Shown one piece after another: positions 1-7,088 of a DNA stretch of 9,499 bases. The stretch is from assembly GCA_016932375.1 (NCBI GenBank), contig JAFGDA010000023.1, positions 1 to 9,499 on the forward strand. The letters run 5' to 3'. How positions within the stretch are numbered: the stretch's first letter is position 1; each line of letters starts with the position of its first letter. The DNA is from Actinomycetota bacterium (lineage in GTDB: Bacteria > Actinomycetota > Humimicrobiia > Humimicrobiales > Humimicrobiaceae). Under the pieces are notes generated by a model, which had not been told where the DNA came from, ran no database searches, and saw nothing but the letters and a program-made list of their open reading frames with translations. Position numbers and translations under genes: made by a program.

Positions 1-1
1 A

Positions 2-67
2 AAGAAAATCCAGGACGATTTCAATCTCTGTCCTTATTGTGGTTACAGGCTGAAGGACGAACTATAA
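2..67 (+). CDS. C-terminal end of an unidentified protein with a zinc-ribbon half-motif (5' truncated by window edge)
   Basis: Only the last 21 codons are inside the window, ending at TAA 65-67. The visible residues include CPYCGYRLKDEL, a CxxC pair followed by Gly, as in one half of a small zinc ribbon. In many short bacterial proteins such a motif sits at the extreme C-terminus, often paired with an earlier CxxC. The frame was chosen because it gives this recognisable motif and a stop. It runs in the same direction as the exporters downstream, but about 160 bases and a candidate promoter separate them, so it is probably a separate transcription unit. The family cannot be named from this fragment. 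Confidence 0.6.
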   Translation, partial: KKIQDDFNLCPYCGYRLKDEL

Positions 68-84
68 GACTAAATATTGATATT

Positions 85-118
85 GCATAAATACATGGAT
101 TCATGCCGGATTTTGTTT
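85..118 (+). terminator. weak candidate terminator after the truncated upstream gene
   Basis: GCATAAAT (85-92) and ATTCATGC (99-106) can pair over 8 positions with one mismatch around a 6-base loop. A T-rich stretch (ATTTTGTTT) follows shortly after. The stem is AT-rich and imperfect, so this is only a possible intrinsic terminator. Confidence 0.2.
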
Positions 119-173
119 AAATAAAAACGGTATTTTATAGTATTTTAATATAAACTCTTAGTATAAAAACTAC

Positions 174-202
174 TTGTAATAACCCGGGTCATCAGTTAGA
201 AT
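174..202 (+). promoter_or_regulatory. candidate sigma70 promoter of the first MATE gene
   Basis: TTGTAA (174-179) and TAGAAT (197-202) are separated by 17 bases and match the sigma70 consensus at 4/6 and 5/6 positions. The expected start near 209 would give a leader of about 20 bases before the ATG at 230. A second, weaker pair, TTGTTT (113-118) and TATAGT (136-141), also with 17-base spacing, lies further upstream. The region is AT-rich, so chance matches are likely. Confidence 0.4.
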
Positions 203-229
203 CTTAAAGTCTAATAAAATATTCGATTT

Positions 230-1594
230 ATGGAATCTCAAAATACACAGATATTAAAGGGGAATCTTAGATTACTTCTTTTTAAATTTTCCTTACCGAC
301 TATCGCTGGAATGGTCATAAGCGCAATGTATAATTTTGTTGACACAATCTTTGTGGGGAATGGTGTAGGTTCACTTGCTATTGCAGCGCTCACGATCGTA
401 ATGCCGATGCAAATATTTATGCTGGCAATAGGTCTTATGATAGGGGTCGGTGCATCCTCCATTATTTCGAGGGCACTTGGATCAGGTGACCACAGGCTGG
501 CAGCTAAAGCAGGTGGGAACGCTTTTATAATAAACGCCATGATAAGCCTCATACTCATGGCTGCTTCATTCATATTTATCGATGATATACTGAAGTTTTT
601 TGGGGCTTCAAGTGATGTCCTGCCCTACGCCCGGGATTATCTTTCCATAATACTTTTTGGATTTGTATTTTTTTCATTCTCCCTGTCAGCCAACCATATA
701 ATAAGGGCTGAAGGGAGGCCGAGGGCAGCGGTATATCCGATGATAGCCGGAGCTGTTTTAAATATAATCCTTGATCCTGTTTTTATTTTTGTTCTGGGGA
801 TGGGTGTGAAGGGGGCAGCACTGGCCACGCTGATAAGCCAGGCAGCCAGTACGGCTTTTATAATACTGTATTTTTTCAAAGGTAAAAGCATTCTGCATCC
901 AAATACAGGTATGTTCAGGTTAAACCCTGCAATCATAAAAGATATATTGCTTATTGGATTCCCATCGTTCCTGATGGCTATTGTTGACAGTGTGATATTC
1001 CTCGTATATAACCGTGCACTTCTATACTATGGAAATGACTTATATATCGCCATTTCCGGTATTACGATAAGGATACTTGATATTATCGTGATGCCGATGA
1101 TAGGCATTGCCTACGGGTTTTCAACTATTGCCAGTTTTAATTATGGGGCAAAATTATATGAAAGGGTAAAAAGGGTCTTCGGAGAAGCAATACTATGGAC
1201 TGCGCTGATCGCCCTGGCAGGTTTCATGGCAGCAATGTTTTTACCGGGGCAGCTTCTAAGTATTTTTACAGATGACACGAACCTCGTAAGAATGGGTATT
1301 ATGCCCATGAGGATAATCGTTACATCTTTCCCTGTTATAGGATTCCTGATTACCGGTGGTTCACTCTTCCAGGCTATTGGAAAACCAATCCCGGCTTTAT
1401 TCATTGACCTTTCGAGGCAGGTAATTTTCCTTATCCCTGCCATTTTTATACTGCCATTTTTCTTTGGTTTGAATGGTGTTTTTGCATCATGGCCAGTCTC
1501 TGATTTCCTGTCTTTTATTGTTACAGGCGCTTTTGTGGCATACGAGTTCAGGAATTTAGAGCGTCTTCAGGTGCCCGGGAAAAAGCAAGCCTGA
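230..1594 (+). CDS. MATE-family multidrug/metabolite exporter (first of tandem pair)
   Basis: This 454-residue inner-membrane protein is predicted to have 12 transmembrane helices. It should export organic cations or other metabolites in exchange for Na+ or H+. The length and pattern fit the MATE family, MepA-like branch. An acidic residue in helix 1 (D38, in YNFVDTIFVG) corresponds to the cation-coupling Asp of NorM-type MATEs. AEGRPRAAVYPMI and GAVLNIILDPVFIF near the middle are typical MATE segments. The usual second-half motif (G-x-x-Q-G-x-x-P-x-x-G-x-N-x-G-A) reads GIAYGFSTIASFNYGA at 292-307, so the Gln, Pro and first Gly are replaced. ATG 230 is the only usable start, because a stop lies in frame at 215-217 and the next Met is already in helix 1. 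No Shine-Dalgarno sequence precedes it. The gene aligns without gaps over most of its length with the following MATE gene, indicating tandem duplication. The substrate cannot be inferred. Confidence 0.95.
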   Translation: MESQNTQILKGNLRLLLFKFSLPTIAGMVISAMYNFVDTIFVGNGVGSLAIAALTIVMPMQIFMLAIGLMIGVGASSIISRALGSGDHRLAAKAGGNAFIINAMISLILMAASFIFIDDILKFFGASSDVLPYARDYLSIILFGFVFFSFSLSANHIIRAEGRPRAAVYPMIAGAVLNIILDPVFIFVLGMGVKGAALATLISQAASTAFIILYFFKGKSILHPNTGMFRLNPAIIKDILLIGFPSFLMAIVDSVIFLVYNRALLYYGNDLYIAISGITIRILDIIVMPMIGIAYGFSTIASFNYGAKLYERVKRVFGEAILWTALIALAGFMAAMFLPGQLLSIFTDDTNLVRMGIMPMRIIVTSFPVIGFLITGGSLFQAIGKPIPALFIDLSRQVIFLIPAIFILPFFFGLNGVFASWPVSDFLSFIVTGAFVAYEFRNLERLQVPGKKQA

Positions 1595-1611
1595 AAAATC
1601 TTAAAATCTTC

Positions 1612-1640
1612 TTGACTTAAAATAATTTCAGCAATAGGAT
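1612..1640 (+). promoter_or_regulatory. candidate sigma70 promoter of the second MATE gene
   Basis: TTGACT (1612-1617) and TAGGAT (1635-1640) are separated by exactly 17 bases in the 81-base gap between the two MATE genes, matching consensus at 5/6 and 4/6. The predicted start near 1647 leaves a leader of about 29 bases with AGGG at 1665-1668 as ribosome-binding site. It suggests that the second paralogue can be transcribed independently of the first, although read-through is also possible. Confidence 0.4.
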
Positions 1641-1675
1641 ATGGCTTTGGTTTAATAGTTCTGCAGGGATTAGCA

Positions 1676-3040
1676 ATGGAAGAAGAAAAGAAAAAAATCT
1701 TATCGGATAATCTGAGGAGCCTGCTTTTTAAATTCTCACTGCCATCAATTACTGGCATGGTGATTACGGCCCTTTATAATTTTGTAGATACTATTTTTGT
1801 CGGAAAAGGTGTAGGCCCGGATGCAATTGCAGGCCTTACTATCGTGCTCCCGGTAATGATATTTATAATTGCAATTGGCCTTATTACCGGAATAGGGGCT
1901 GCATCAATTGTTTCACGTTCACTCGGAGGGGGGGAAAAGGAAAAGGCCCTGATTGCTGCCGGTAACAGTCTTGTTTTAAATGTCGGCCTCAGCATACCGA
2001 TAATTGCTGTTTTTTATGTTTTTATGGATAGAATACTTGGTTTCCTTGGCGCTTCACAGGAGATAATACCATATTCGAGGGATTATCTTTCGGTAATGCT
2101 TTTTGGATTTGCATTTTTTTCCCTTTCCATTGCTGGAAACAACCTTATAAGGGCAGAAGGGAAACCGAGGGCTTCAATGTATGCAATGCTAATCGGGGCG
2201 GTACTGAATATAATTCTTGATCCCATATTCATATTTATATTTAGAATGGGTGTCAGGGGTGCAGCTATCGCCACGGTCATCAGCCAGGTAACAAGTATGA
2301 TATACATACTTGCATTTTTTTTATCAAAAAGCAGCATTTACCACCTGAGATGGTATGCATTCAGGCCCAGGAGAGCTGTGGTCAGGGAAATACTGGCCAT
2401 AGGTTTTCCATCATTCCTTATGGAGATAATAGGGAGTATCCTGTTTCTGGTATTTATAAAAGTGGTTAGAAATTACGGGGGCGATCTGTATATTGCAGTT
2501 ACAGGTATAGGTATCAGGATAGTTGACCTTATTTTTATGCCCATACTTGGCATAAGCCAGGGTTTTGCACCTATTGCAGGATTTAATTTTGGCGCAGGTT
2601 TATACGGCAGGGTAAAAAGCATCCTCAAGGAAGCGCTGATATGGACTTCTGTTGTTGCATCTGCCGGATTTATTATTATGGTCCTCTTTCCGCAATTACT
2701 TATCAGTATTTTTTCAAGTGACCCTGAACTTATAAGGATAGGCAAAACTCCTCTAAGGCTGATTGCCATGTTTGCACCTATCTGGAGTGTACCCATACTG
2801 AGTGGAACTTTCTTCCAGGCCATAGGGAAAGCAGCTCCGGCGATGTTGATAACAATATCCCGGGACCTTTTAATATTTATCCCGGCAGTTATAATATTTC
2901 CCATGTTTTTTGGCCTTATAGGGGTGTGGATATCCTGGCCTTTTACGGATTTTTGCTCTTTTATTATCAGCGGGTCTTTCCTGCTGTGGGAAATAAAAAT
3001 AATAAACCGTAAAATAGAGCTTCAAACTAAAGAAGCATAA
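1676..3040 (+). CDS. MATE-family multidrug/metabolite exporter (second of tandem pair)
   Basis: A 454-residue polytopic inner-membrane exporter, the paralogue of the preceding gene and of identical length. Landmark motifs fall at the same residue numbers: D38 in YNFVDTIFVG and the second-half motif at 292-307. Here that motif is canonical, GISQGFAPIAGFNFGA, keeping Q295, P299 and G302. This copy therefore looks like the conventional MATE transporter, and the first copy is the diverged one. The N-terminus is strongly charged (EEEKKK), and LLFKFSLP is shared by both copies. The start is ATG 1676, with AGGG seven bases upstream as Shine-Dalgarno. The protein likely works as a monomer using an ion gradient. 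Whether the two copies divide substrates is unknown. No convincing terminator follows; the next element is the tRNA promoter. Confidence 0.95.
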   Translation: MEEEKKKILSDNLRSLLFKFSLPSITGMVITALYNFVDTIFVGKGVGPDAIAGLTIVLPVMIFIIAIGLITGIGAASIVSRSLGGGEKEKALIAAGNSLVLNVGLSIPIIAVFYVFMDRILGFLGASQEIIPYSRDYLSVMLFGFAFFSLSIAGNNLIRAEGKPRASMYAMLIGAVLNIILDPIFIFIFRMGVRGAAIATVISQVTSMIYILAFFLSKSSIYHLRWYAFRPRRAVVREILAIGFPSFLMEIIGSILFLVFIKVVRNYGGDLYIAVTGIGIRIVDLIFMPILGISQGFAPIAGFNFGAGLYGRVKSILKEALIWTSVVASAGFIIMVLFPQLLISIFSSDPELIRIGKTPLRLIAMFAPIWSVPILSGTFFQAIGKAAPAMLITISRDLLIFIPAVIIFPMFFGLIGVWISWPFTDFCSFIISGSFLLWEIKIINRKIELQTKEA

Positions 3041-3093
3041 GGTTAAAGATGGAAACACAAATAATCTGGCTCTGCATTTTTTTAACTTTCTTA

Positions 3094-3102
3094 TGCTATA
3101 AT
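3094..3102 (+). promoter_or_regulatory. extended -10 promoter of the tRNA-Ser gene
   Basis: TGCTATAAT is a perfect extended -10 element (TG-n-TATAAT). The predicted start near 3109 lies only a few bases before the tRNA 5' end at 3113, which fits a short tRNA leader. No good -35 box is present at 16-18 bases, as is common for extended -10 promoters. This element is one of the clearest signs that the genome is bacterial. Confidence 0.6.
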
Positions 3103-3112
3103 ACTGACTTGC

Positions 3113-3204
3113 GGAGAGATGGCTGAGCGGTTGAAGGCGCACGCTTGGAAAGCGTGTAAGTGGCGTAAGCTGCTTCGTGGGTTCAAATCCCACTCTCTCC
3201 GCCA
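3113..3204 (+). tRNA. tRNA-Ser(GGA)
   Basis: A complete class II tRNA. The acceptor stem GGAGAGA (3113-3119) pairs with TCTCTCC (3194-3200), followed by discriminator G and an encoded CCA (3202-3204). The D-arm contains GGCTGAGCGG and TTGAAGG, typical of serine tRNAs. The anticodon stem CACGC/GCGTG encloses the loop TTGGAAA with anticodon GGA at 3147-3149 and A37 at 3150. A long variable arm of about 7 bp closes on a GTAA loop. The T-arm is GTGGG-TTCAAAT-CCCAC (3177-3193). It reads UCC and UCU codons. It lies alone between the MATE pair and the convergent nickel-type operon. Confidence 0.97.
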
Positions 3205-3218
3205 TTATTTAATGGCGG
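3199..3218. repeat. perfect 8-bp inverted repeat overlapping the tRNA 3' end
   Basis: CCGCCATT (3199-3206), loop ATTT (3207-3210) and AATGGCGG (3211-3218) form a perfect stem. Its left arm contains the discriminator base and CCA of the tRNA. No T-tract follows on either strand, so it is not a standard intrinsic terminator. It may help end or process the tRNA transcript, or act on both convergent units. The remaining gap to 3310 shows no other clear signal. Confidence 0.6.
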
Positions 3219-3310
3219 GAAATGGGTATGGCCAAAACGCGAAAGATGCTAAGTGATAGAAATTCTTTATCAATGTTTATAATTGACTGTATGCTTATAA
3301 ATGCTGGATG

Positions 3311-3721
3311 TTATTGAGATATGTCGAGATCTTTAATATAGGGTTTTATATCTATAACCGGGGTATTGTCAAGCATATCCACGTTCTTTACCCTGATGGT
3401 ATTTTTTTCTATTTTTAAAACCTCTGCAACTGTCATTCCTATGCGGTTGGGCCTGTGCGGGGATCTTGATGCAAAAACGCCCCTTTCGGTGAGGGAACCT
3501 GGTGGGGTAGCAGTAAGGCTGTAGCCATGAAGGCGGTCAAAATAAAAAAGTATTACGATATATTTGCATTCTTCAAGTCCTTCCATGCCTTTTATGTATT
3601 CATCATATATTTCAATCGTACCCTCCGCGCCGCCTGAAAATTTGGCCTGGCGGGGGGCATCTCCTCTTTCCCTGTAGGGAGTATGGATTCTTCCAATTGG
3701 TTTAATAATGTATTTTTCCAT
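3311..3721 (-). CDS. trmO: TrmO/TsaA-like SAM-dependent methyltransferase, single-domain form
   Basis: This 136-residue protein belongs to the UPF0066 (TsaA/TrmO) family. Supporting motifs are the N-terminal PIGRIHTPYRERGDAPRQ, the central GLEECKYIVILFYFDR and the family hallmark RGVFASRSPHRPNRIGMTV, then DMLDNTPVIDIKPYI. E. coli TrmO, of about 235 residues, N6-methylates t6A37 of tRNA-Thr using SAM. This protein consists only of the N-terminal beta-barrel-like catalytic domain, as in short archaeal and anaerobe members. It is the last gene of the operon. Its ATG follows the ATPase stop after one base (TGA-c-ATG) with no independent Shine-Dalgarno, so translation is probably coupled. Its position behind a nickel-type importer suggests that its real substrate might be a metal ligand or another small molecule rather than tRNA; that is inference. 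Confidence 0.88.
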   Translation of the reverse strand: MEKYIIKPIGRIHTPYRERGDAPRQAKFSGGAEGTIEIYDEYIKGMEGLEECKYIVILFYFDRLHGYSLTATPPGSLTERGVFASRSPHRPNRIGMTVAEVLKIEKNTIRVKNVDMLDNTPVIDIKPYIKDLDISQ

Positions 3722-3722
3722 G

Positions 3723-5303
3723 TCAATTTAATCTTTCATTCTTTATTATTCCTTCATCAAGCCTTAAAATCCTGTCGCTTACCTTTCTTGCCACACCGGG
3801 GTCATGGGTTATGAAAAGAATTCCAAGACCCCTATCTTCCTGCAGCCTGTTTAATAATTTCAGGACCTTTGCCTGTATGCTCGGGTCAAGAAAGGATGTG
3901 GGCTCATCTGCTATAAGCACCCTTGGTGACAGGATGAGTGCCCTTGCTATAATTACTCTCTGAAGCTCACCACCGCTTAAATGATGCGGATACCCATAAA
4001 GGAAATTTTCATCCGATGGGAGCTCTACTTCTGTCAGCACCTTTTTTACCGCCGTAATATTATCTGTCCTGTTTACTTTCTTTTGAATAACAAGCGGTTC
4101 CATCACTGCATCAAGTATGTTCAATCTATGGGATACCGAAGACCTTACGTCCTGGAATATCATCTGGACCCTGCTGTAAAACCCTGCATCCCATTTTTTG
4201 ACAGGCTCCTCTTCAAGATATACCTCTCCGGCATCTTTTTCAAGGAGCCCCATTATTATTCTTGCAAGGGTGGTTTTGCCCGATCCGCTTTTTCCGAGCA
4301 GACCGACTGTCTCACCTTCATAAATTTTAAAACTAACTGATTCTAAAACATTATTTTTATTATATGATTTCCTTATGTCCCTCATTTCAAGCATGGGAAT
4401 GATTCCGCCCCTGTGGCAGGCCAGTTTTAACCCACCATATTCTTTAAGCACGGGTTTAAGCAGCCTGCATATGTCAATACTCTGGGTACATCTTGGATGG
4501 AATGGGCAGCCAGTTTCAATAAATTCAGCTTTTCCCCTTATGCCCTGAAGATCCTTTGTCCTGTCCATTCCGGGATATGACCTTATCAGGCCTCTTGTAT
4601 AAGGATGGCGGGGGCCGGAAAATATTTTTTCCGTTGGTCCCATTTCAACTATATCCCCCCCGTAAAGGACCATTGTCTTTTCCGACAGGCTCCTGGCTGT
4701 ACCAAGGTCGTGGGTTACAAGGAGTACAGCCCTGTCCCTGCTCAGTTTTTTTATGGTCGAGATAATTTTTACTCTTGCATCCGGGTCAAGCGATGAAGTT
4801 GGTTCATCAAGTATGACAAGGTCGGGTTTCAGTATGTAAGCCATGGCCACAAGTGCTTTTTGCCGTTCACCGATACTGAGTTGATGAGGGTAGGCATTAA
4901 TCCTCGAAACGGGGAAACTGACAGTTGCAAGCATTTCCCTGATTGAAGAACCATCCCTGTTTTTACCTGTAAGCTCGCTTATCTGCTGGTATATTGTCAT
5001 TGTTGGGTTAAGGATATTATCTGCATTCTGGAAAACCATCGAAATCCTTTTCCACCTCAGCAGCCTCAAATCCGGTTCCCTGATTCTGCATATATCAGTC
5101 TCTCCAAATAATATTTCCCCGGATACTGATGCATCCCCGGATTGCTGTGAAAGCAGGCCCATTATGCTGAGTGCAAGGGTAGTCTTGCCTGTGCCGGATT
5201 CGCCAACTACCGCTATTATTTCCCGGCTTCCAAGTTCAAAGCTTAAATCTTTTATGATTTTTTTGCTGCCATAAGAAATATTTAAATTCCTGATTTCAAG
5301 CAT
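3723..5303 (-). CDS. fused double ABC transporter ATPase (NikD-NikE / DppD-DppF type)
   Basis: A 526-residue protein that carries both ATPases of a peptide/nickel importer in one chain and powers the two upstream-encoded permeases from the cytoplasm. Domain 1: Walker A GESGTGKTT 34-42, Q-loop Q92, signature LSIGE 142-146, Walker B ending D166-E167, switch H198. It is followed by the oligopeptide/dipeptide transporter C-terminal region (PRHPYTRGLI near 231-240) with four cysteines, C266, C272, C279 and C297, which in relatives can bind a metal or Fe-S centre. Domain 2 begins near M304 (MLEMRDIRKSY, echoing the N-terminal MLEIRNLNISY): Walker A 337-345, Q384, LSGGE 442-446, D466-E467, H500. Domain 2 lacks the cysteine-rich tail. 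The first signature has Ile in place of the first Gly. The start overlaps the permease gene by 8 bases, with GAGG seven bases upstream. Confidence 0.95.
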   Translation of the reverse strand: MLEIRNLNISYGSKKIIKDLSFELGSREIIAVVGESGTGKTTLALSIMGLLSQQSGDASVSGEILFGETDICRIREPDLRLLRWKRISMVFQNADNILNPTMTIYQQISELTGKNRDGSSIREMLATVSFPVSRINAYPHQLSIGERQKALVAMAYILKPDLVILDEPTSSLDPDARVKIISTIKKLSRDRAVLLVTHDLGTARSLSEKTMVLYGGDIVEMGPTEKIFSGPRHPYTRGLIRSYPGMDRTKDLQGIRGKAEFIETGCPFHPRCTQSIDICRLLKPVLKEYGGLKLACHRGGIIPMLEMRDIRKSYNKNNVLESVSFKIYEGETVGLLGKSGSGKTTLARIIMGLLEKDAGEVYLEEEPVKKWDAGFYSRVQMIFQDVRSSVSHRLNILDAVMEPLVIQKKVNRTDNITAVKKVLTEVELPSDENFLYGYPHHLSGGELQRVIIARALILSPRVLIADEPTSFLDPSIQAKVLKLLNRLQEDRGLGILFITHDPGVARKVSDRILRLDEGIIKNERLN

Positions 5304-6129
5304 TATTTAACCTCGGGTCTATTAGTTTTTCCATCAGGTTACCCAGGAATGTAAATGATAACAGGATCATGGAAAGAAGTATTCCCGGAGGAAGAAACCA
5401 CCATAACCAAACCGGAAGGTAATAAAACTTGAATGCATTATGCATTATTGTTCCAAGGCTGATTGTCGTAATGCTTGATATACCTATAAAAGCCATTCCT
5501 GCCTCCAGGAAAACGGCAGTCCGGGCATTATGGATAAAAGACACTACTATTATATTTCCGAGGTCGGGTATTATATGCCTGAAAAGGATATAGGTTTTTT
5601 TCGCCCCGAAGGTCCTTGCAGAATAGATATGCCGTTTCTCCTTTAAAGCAAGCGTCTGGCCCCTTATTATCCTGGCGCCTTCAGGCCAGCAAAGCAGTGA
5701 TATGAGGATAATCATCGTAACCGTAGCCGGCCTTATAAAAACAGACAACAATATAAGTATTATTATGGAAGGCATGACCAAAAAGGCATCTATTATCCTC
5801 ATAACGATAATATCATAAATGCCGCCAATGAAACCGGAAGAGACCCCCATGAGCAGGCTTATGGATGTGGCAATTACACCAACACCAATAGATACCATCA
5901 GTGAAGTCCTGAGTCCGTGGGCAAGTCTTGAAAATATATCCTGTCCGAGGTCATTTGTCCCTAAGATATTATTCAAGCCGGGCCTCAAAAAAATTGACCT
6001 GCTGAAAGCTTCCGGGTTACCAGAAAAAAACGGTGTAATCATGGAAAAGAGTATCAAGACTGCAATTATGGCAAGCCCGGCCCGGGCACTCTTATCTCTT
6101 TTAAGGTTGTCTTTTACACTAATATGCAT
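5296..6129 (-). CDS. ABC transporter permease, NikC/DppC type
   Basis: An inner-membrane permease of 277 residues in the binding-protein-dependent transport family. A cytoplasmic N-terminus (KDNLKRDKSARAG) precedes the first helix, as in DppC/NikC. The segment NNILGTNDLGQDIFSRLAHGLRTSLMV and the EAA-type loop around FGAKKTYILFRHIIPDLGN, followed by AVFLEAGMAFIGIS, are diagnostic. The EAA loop docks on the ATPase. The reading frame extends to a TTG at 6147, but ATG 6129 is preferred because AAGGA (6136-6140) stands six bases upstream. With this start the gene overlaps the end of the NikB-type gene by 11 bases, indicating coupled translation. It forms the channel together with that permease. 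Sequence alone cannot separate nickel from peptide substrates; the operon's NikR-like operator favours nickel. Confidence 0.93.
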   Translation of the reverse strand: MHISVKDNLKRDKSARAGLAIIAVLILFSMITPFFSGNPEAFSRSIFLRPGLNNILGTNDLGQDIFSRLAHGLRTSLMVSIGVGVIATSISLLMGVSSGFIGGIYDIIVMRIIDAFLVMPSIIILILLSVFIRPATVTMIILISLLCWPEGARIIRGQTLALKEKRHIYSARTFGAKKTYILFRHIIPDLGNIIVVSFIHNARTAVFLEAGMAFIGISSITTISLGTIMHNAFKFYYLPVWLWWFLPPGILLSMILLSFTFLGNLMEKLIDPRLNNA

Positions 6130-7087
6130 ATTCAATCCTTGGGTCAAGCCTTACATAAGAAATATCCATAAGAAAATTAATAAGCAGGACCAGGACAGCG
6201 ACAAAAAGGAAGCTTCCCTGGATTACCGGGTAATCCCTGTTCAGTATGGAATTATATATCAGAGTCCCCATGCCAGGATATGAGAAGATTATTTCAATAA
6301 AAAGTGTTCCGGTCATCATAACGGTACCAAGCCTTACACCGGTATGTGTTGCAACGGGTATAAGTGAATTTCTACCAGCGTGTCCGTATCTTATACGGAT
6401 GTCCTTTAATCCCTTGGCTTTTGCCAGAAGTATATATGGTTCCTTTATGCTTGAAATCATGGCATTTCTTGTTAAAAGATAGCTTGAGGGTGTGAATACA
6501 AAAACAAGGCTTAAAAGCGGGAGTATAAGGTGCCTCAGGAAATCGAATGTAATTCCGGAGGCAGCCATTCCAGAATATGCGGTCTTTGCACCCTGGAACG
6601 GGAGTATGTCAAGGATGACGCCAAATATAATCAAAAAACATGCACCCATAAAAAAGGCAGGGAAGCCTGAGAAAAAAATCATCATAAACAGGATAAACCT
6701 GTCATATCTTTTTCCCCTCCTCCAGCCTGATTCTATACCGAGGACGATACCCAGCGCAGTGGATATGAGCATTCCCAGGCCCATCAGGATTATGGTGTAG
6801 GGAATATAGGAAAAAACCAGCTCAATAACTGGTTTCTTATAGTAAATTGAATACCCTAGATTACCCCTGAATATCGATATTACATGCAGCACGTACTGTA
6901 TGGCAACCGGCCTGTCAAGGTTGTAGGTGCTATTTATATATTCCCTGGTTTCTCCGGAAAGTTTGAGCAGGACTTCCTCGCCATATATTGCGCTTAACGG
7001 ATCTCCCGGCAAAAGTCTCGGAACAATAAAATTAAGTGTTATGATTATTAAAAATGCAATGATATAGCTAAAACATTTTTTTCTCAT
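6119..7087 (-). CDS. ABC transporter permease, NikB/DppB type
   Basis: A 322-residue inner-membrane permease. The N-terminus is characteristic of the DppB/NikB family: one helix (YIIAFLIIITLNFIVPRLLPGDP) and then a periplasmic or extracellular stretch containing YNLDRPVAIQYVLHVISIFRG and LGYSIYYKKPV. The EAA-type coupling loop is visible as LAKAKGLKDIRIRYGHAGRNSLIPVATHTG, close to the family pattern KGL...H..RN.LIP, and EIIFSYPGMGTLIYNSILNRDYPVIQG follows. Length is near the usual 310-330 residues. The ATG follows the lipoprotein stop after one base (TGA-c-ATG), so it is probably translated by coupling. It pairs with the NikC-type protein to form the translocation pore. Confidence 0.94.
   Translation of the reverse strand: MRKKCFSYIIAFLIIITLNFIVPRLLPGDPLSAIYGEEVLLKLSGETREYINSTYNLDRPVAIQYVLHVISIFRGNLGYSIYYKKPVIELVFSYIPYTIILMGLGMLISTALGIVLGIESGWRRGKRYDRFILFMMIFFSGFPAFFMGACFLIIFGVILDILPFQGAKTAYSGMAASGITFDFLRHLILPLLSLVFVFTPSSYLLTRNAMISSIKEPYILLAKAKGLKDIRIRYGHAGRNSLIPVATHTGVRLGTVMMTGTLFIEIIFSYPGMGTLIYNSILNRDYPVIQGSFLFVAVLVLLINFLMDISYVRLDPRIEYAY
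6136..6140 (-). promoter_or_regulatory. ribosome-binding site deciding the NikC-type start
   Basis: AAGGA on the - strand, six bases before ATG 6129 and inside the end of the upstream permease gene. It decides for the internal ATG over the TTG at 6147, which has no such site. Confidence 0.65.
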
Positions 7088-7088
7088 G

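Noticed and set aside
130..230. NikR-type site upstream of the MATE genes
   Set aside because: GTAATAA at 176-182 slightly resembles a half-site, but no matching GTGTTAC-like arm lies 13-14 bases upstream, so the exporters are not placed in the nickel regulon.
201..1609. Shared 12-base motif ATCTTAAA(G/A)TCT upstream of both MATE genes (201-212 and 1598-1609)
   Set aside because: It matches at 11 of 12 bases, but it sits at different positions relative to the two candidate promoters and is AT-rich; chance or a relic of the duplication is as likely as an operator.
3113..3721. Functional link between the tRNA-Ser gene and the TrmO-like protein
   Set aside because: TrmO acts on t6A37 in tRNAs reading ANN codons. 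This tRNA reads UCC/UCU, so its A37 is not expected to carry t6A. The two genes are also convergent and in separate units.
6130..6147. Longer NikC-type protein beginning at TTG 6147
   Set aside because: ATG 6129 has AAGGA six bases upstream and gives a normal DppC-like N-terminus; the TTG has no ribosome-binding site and would add only six unsupported residues.
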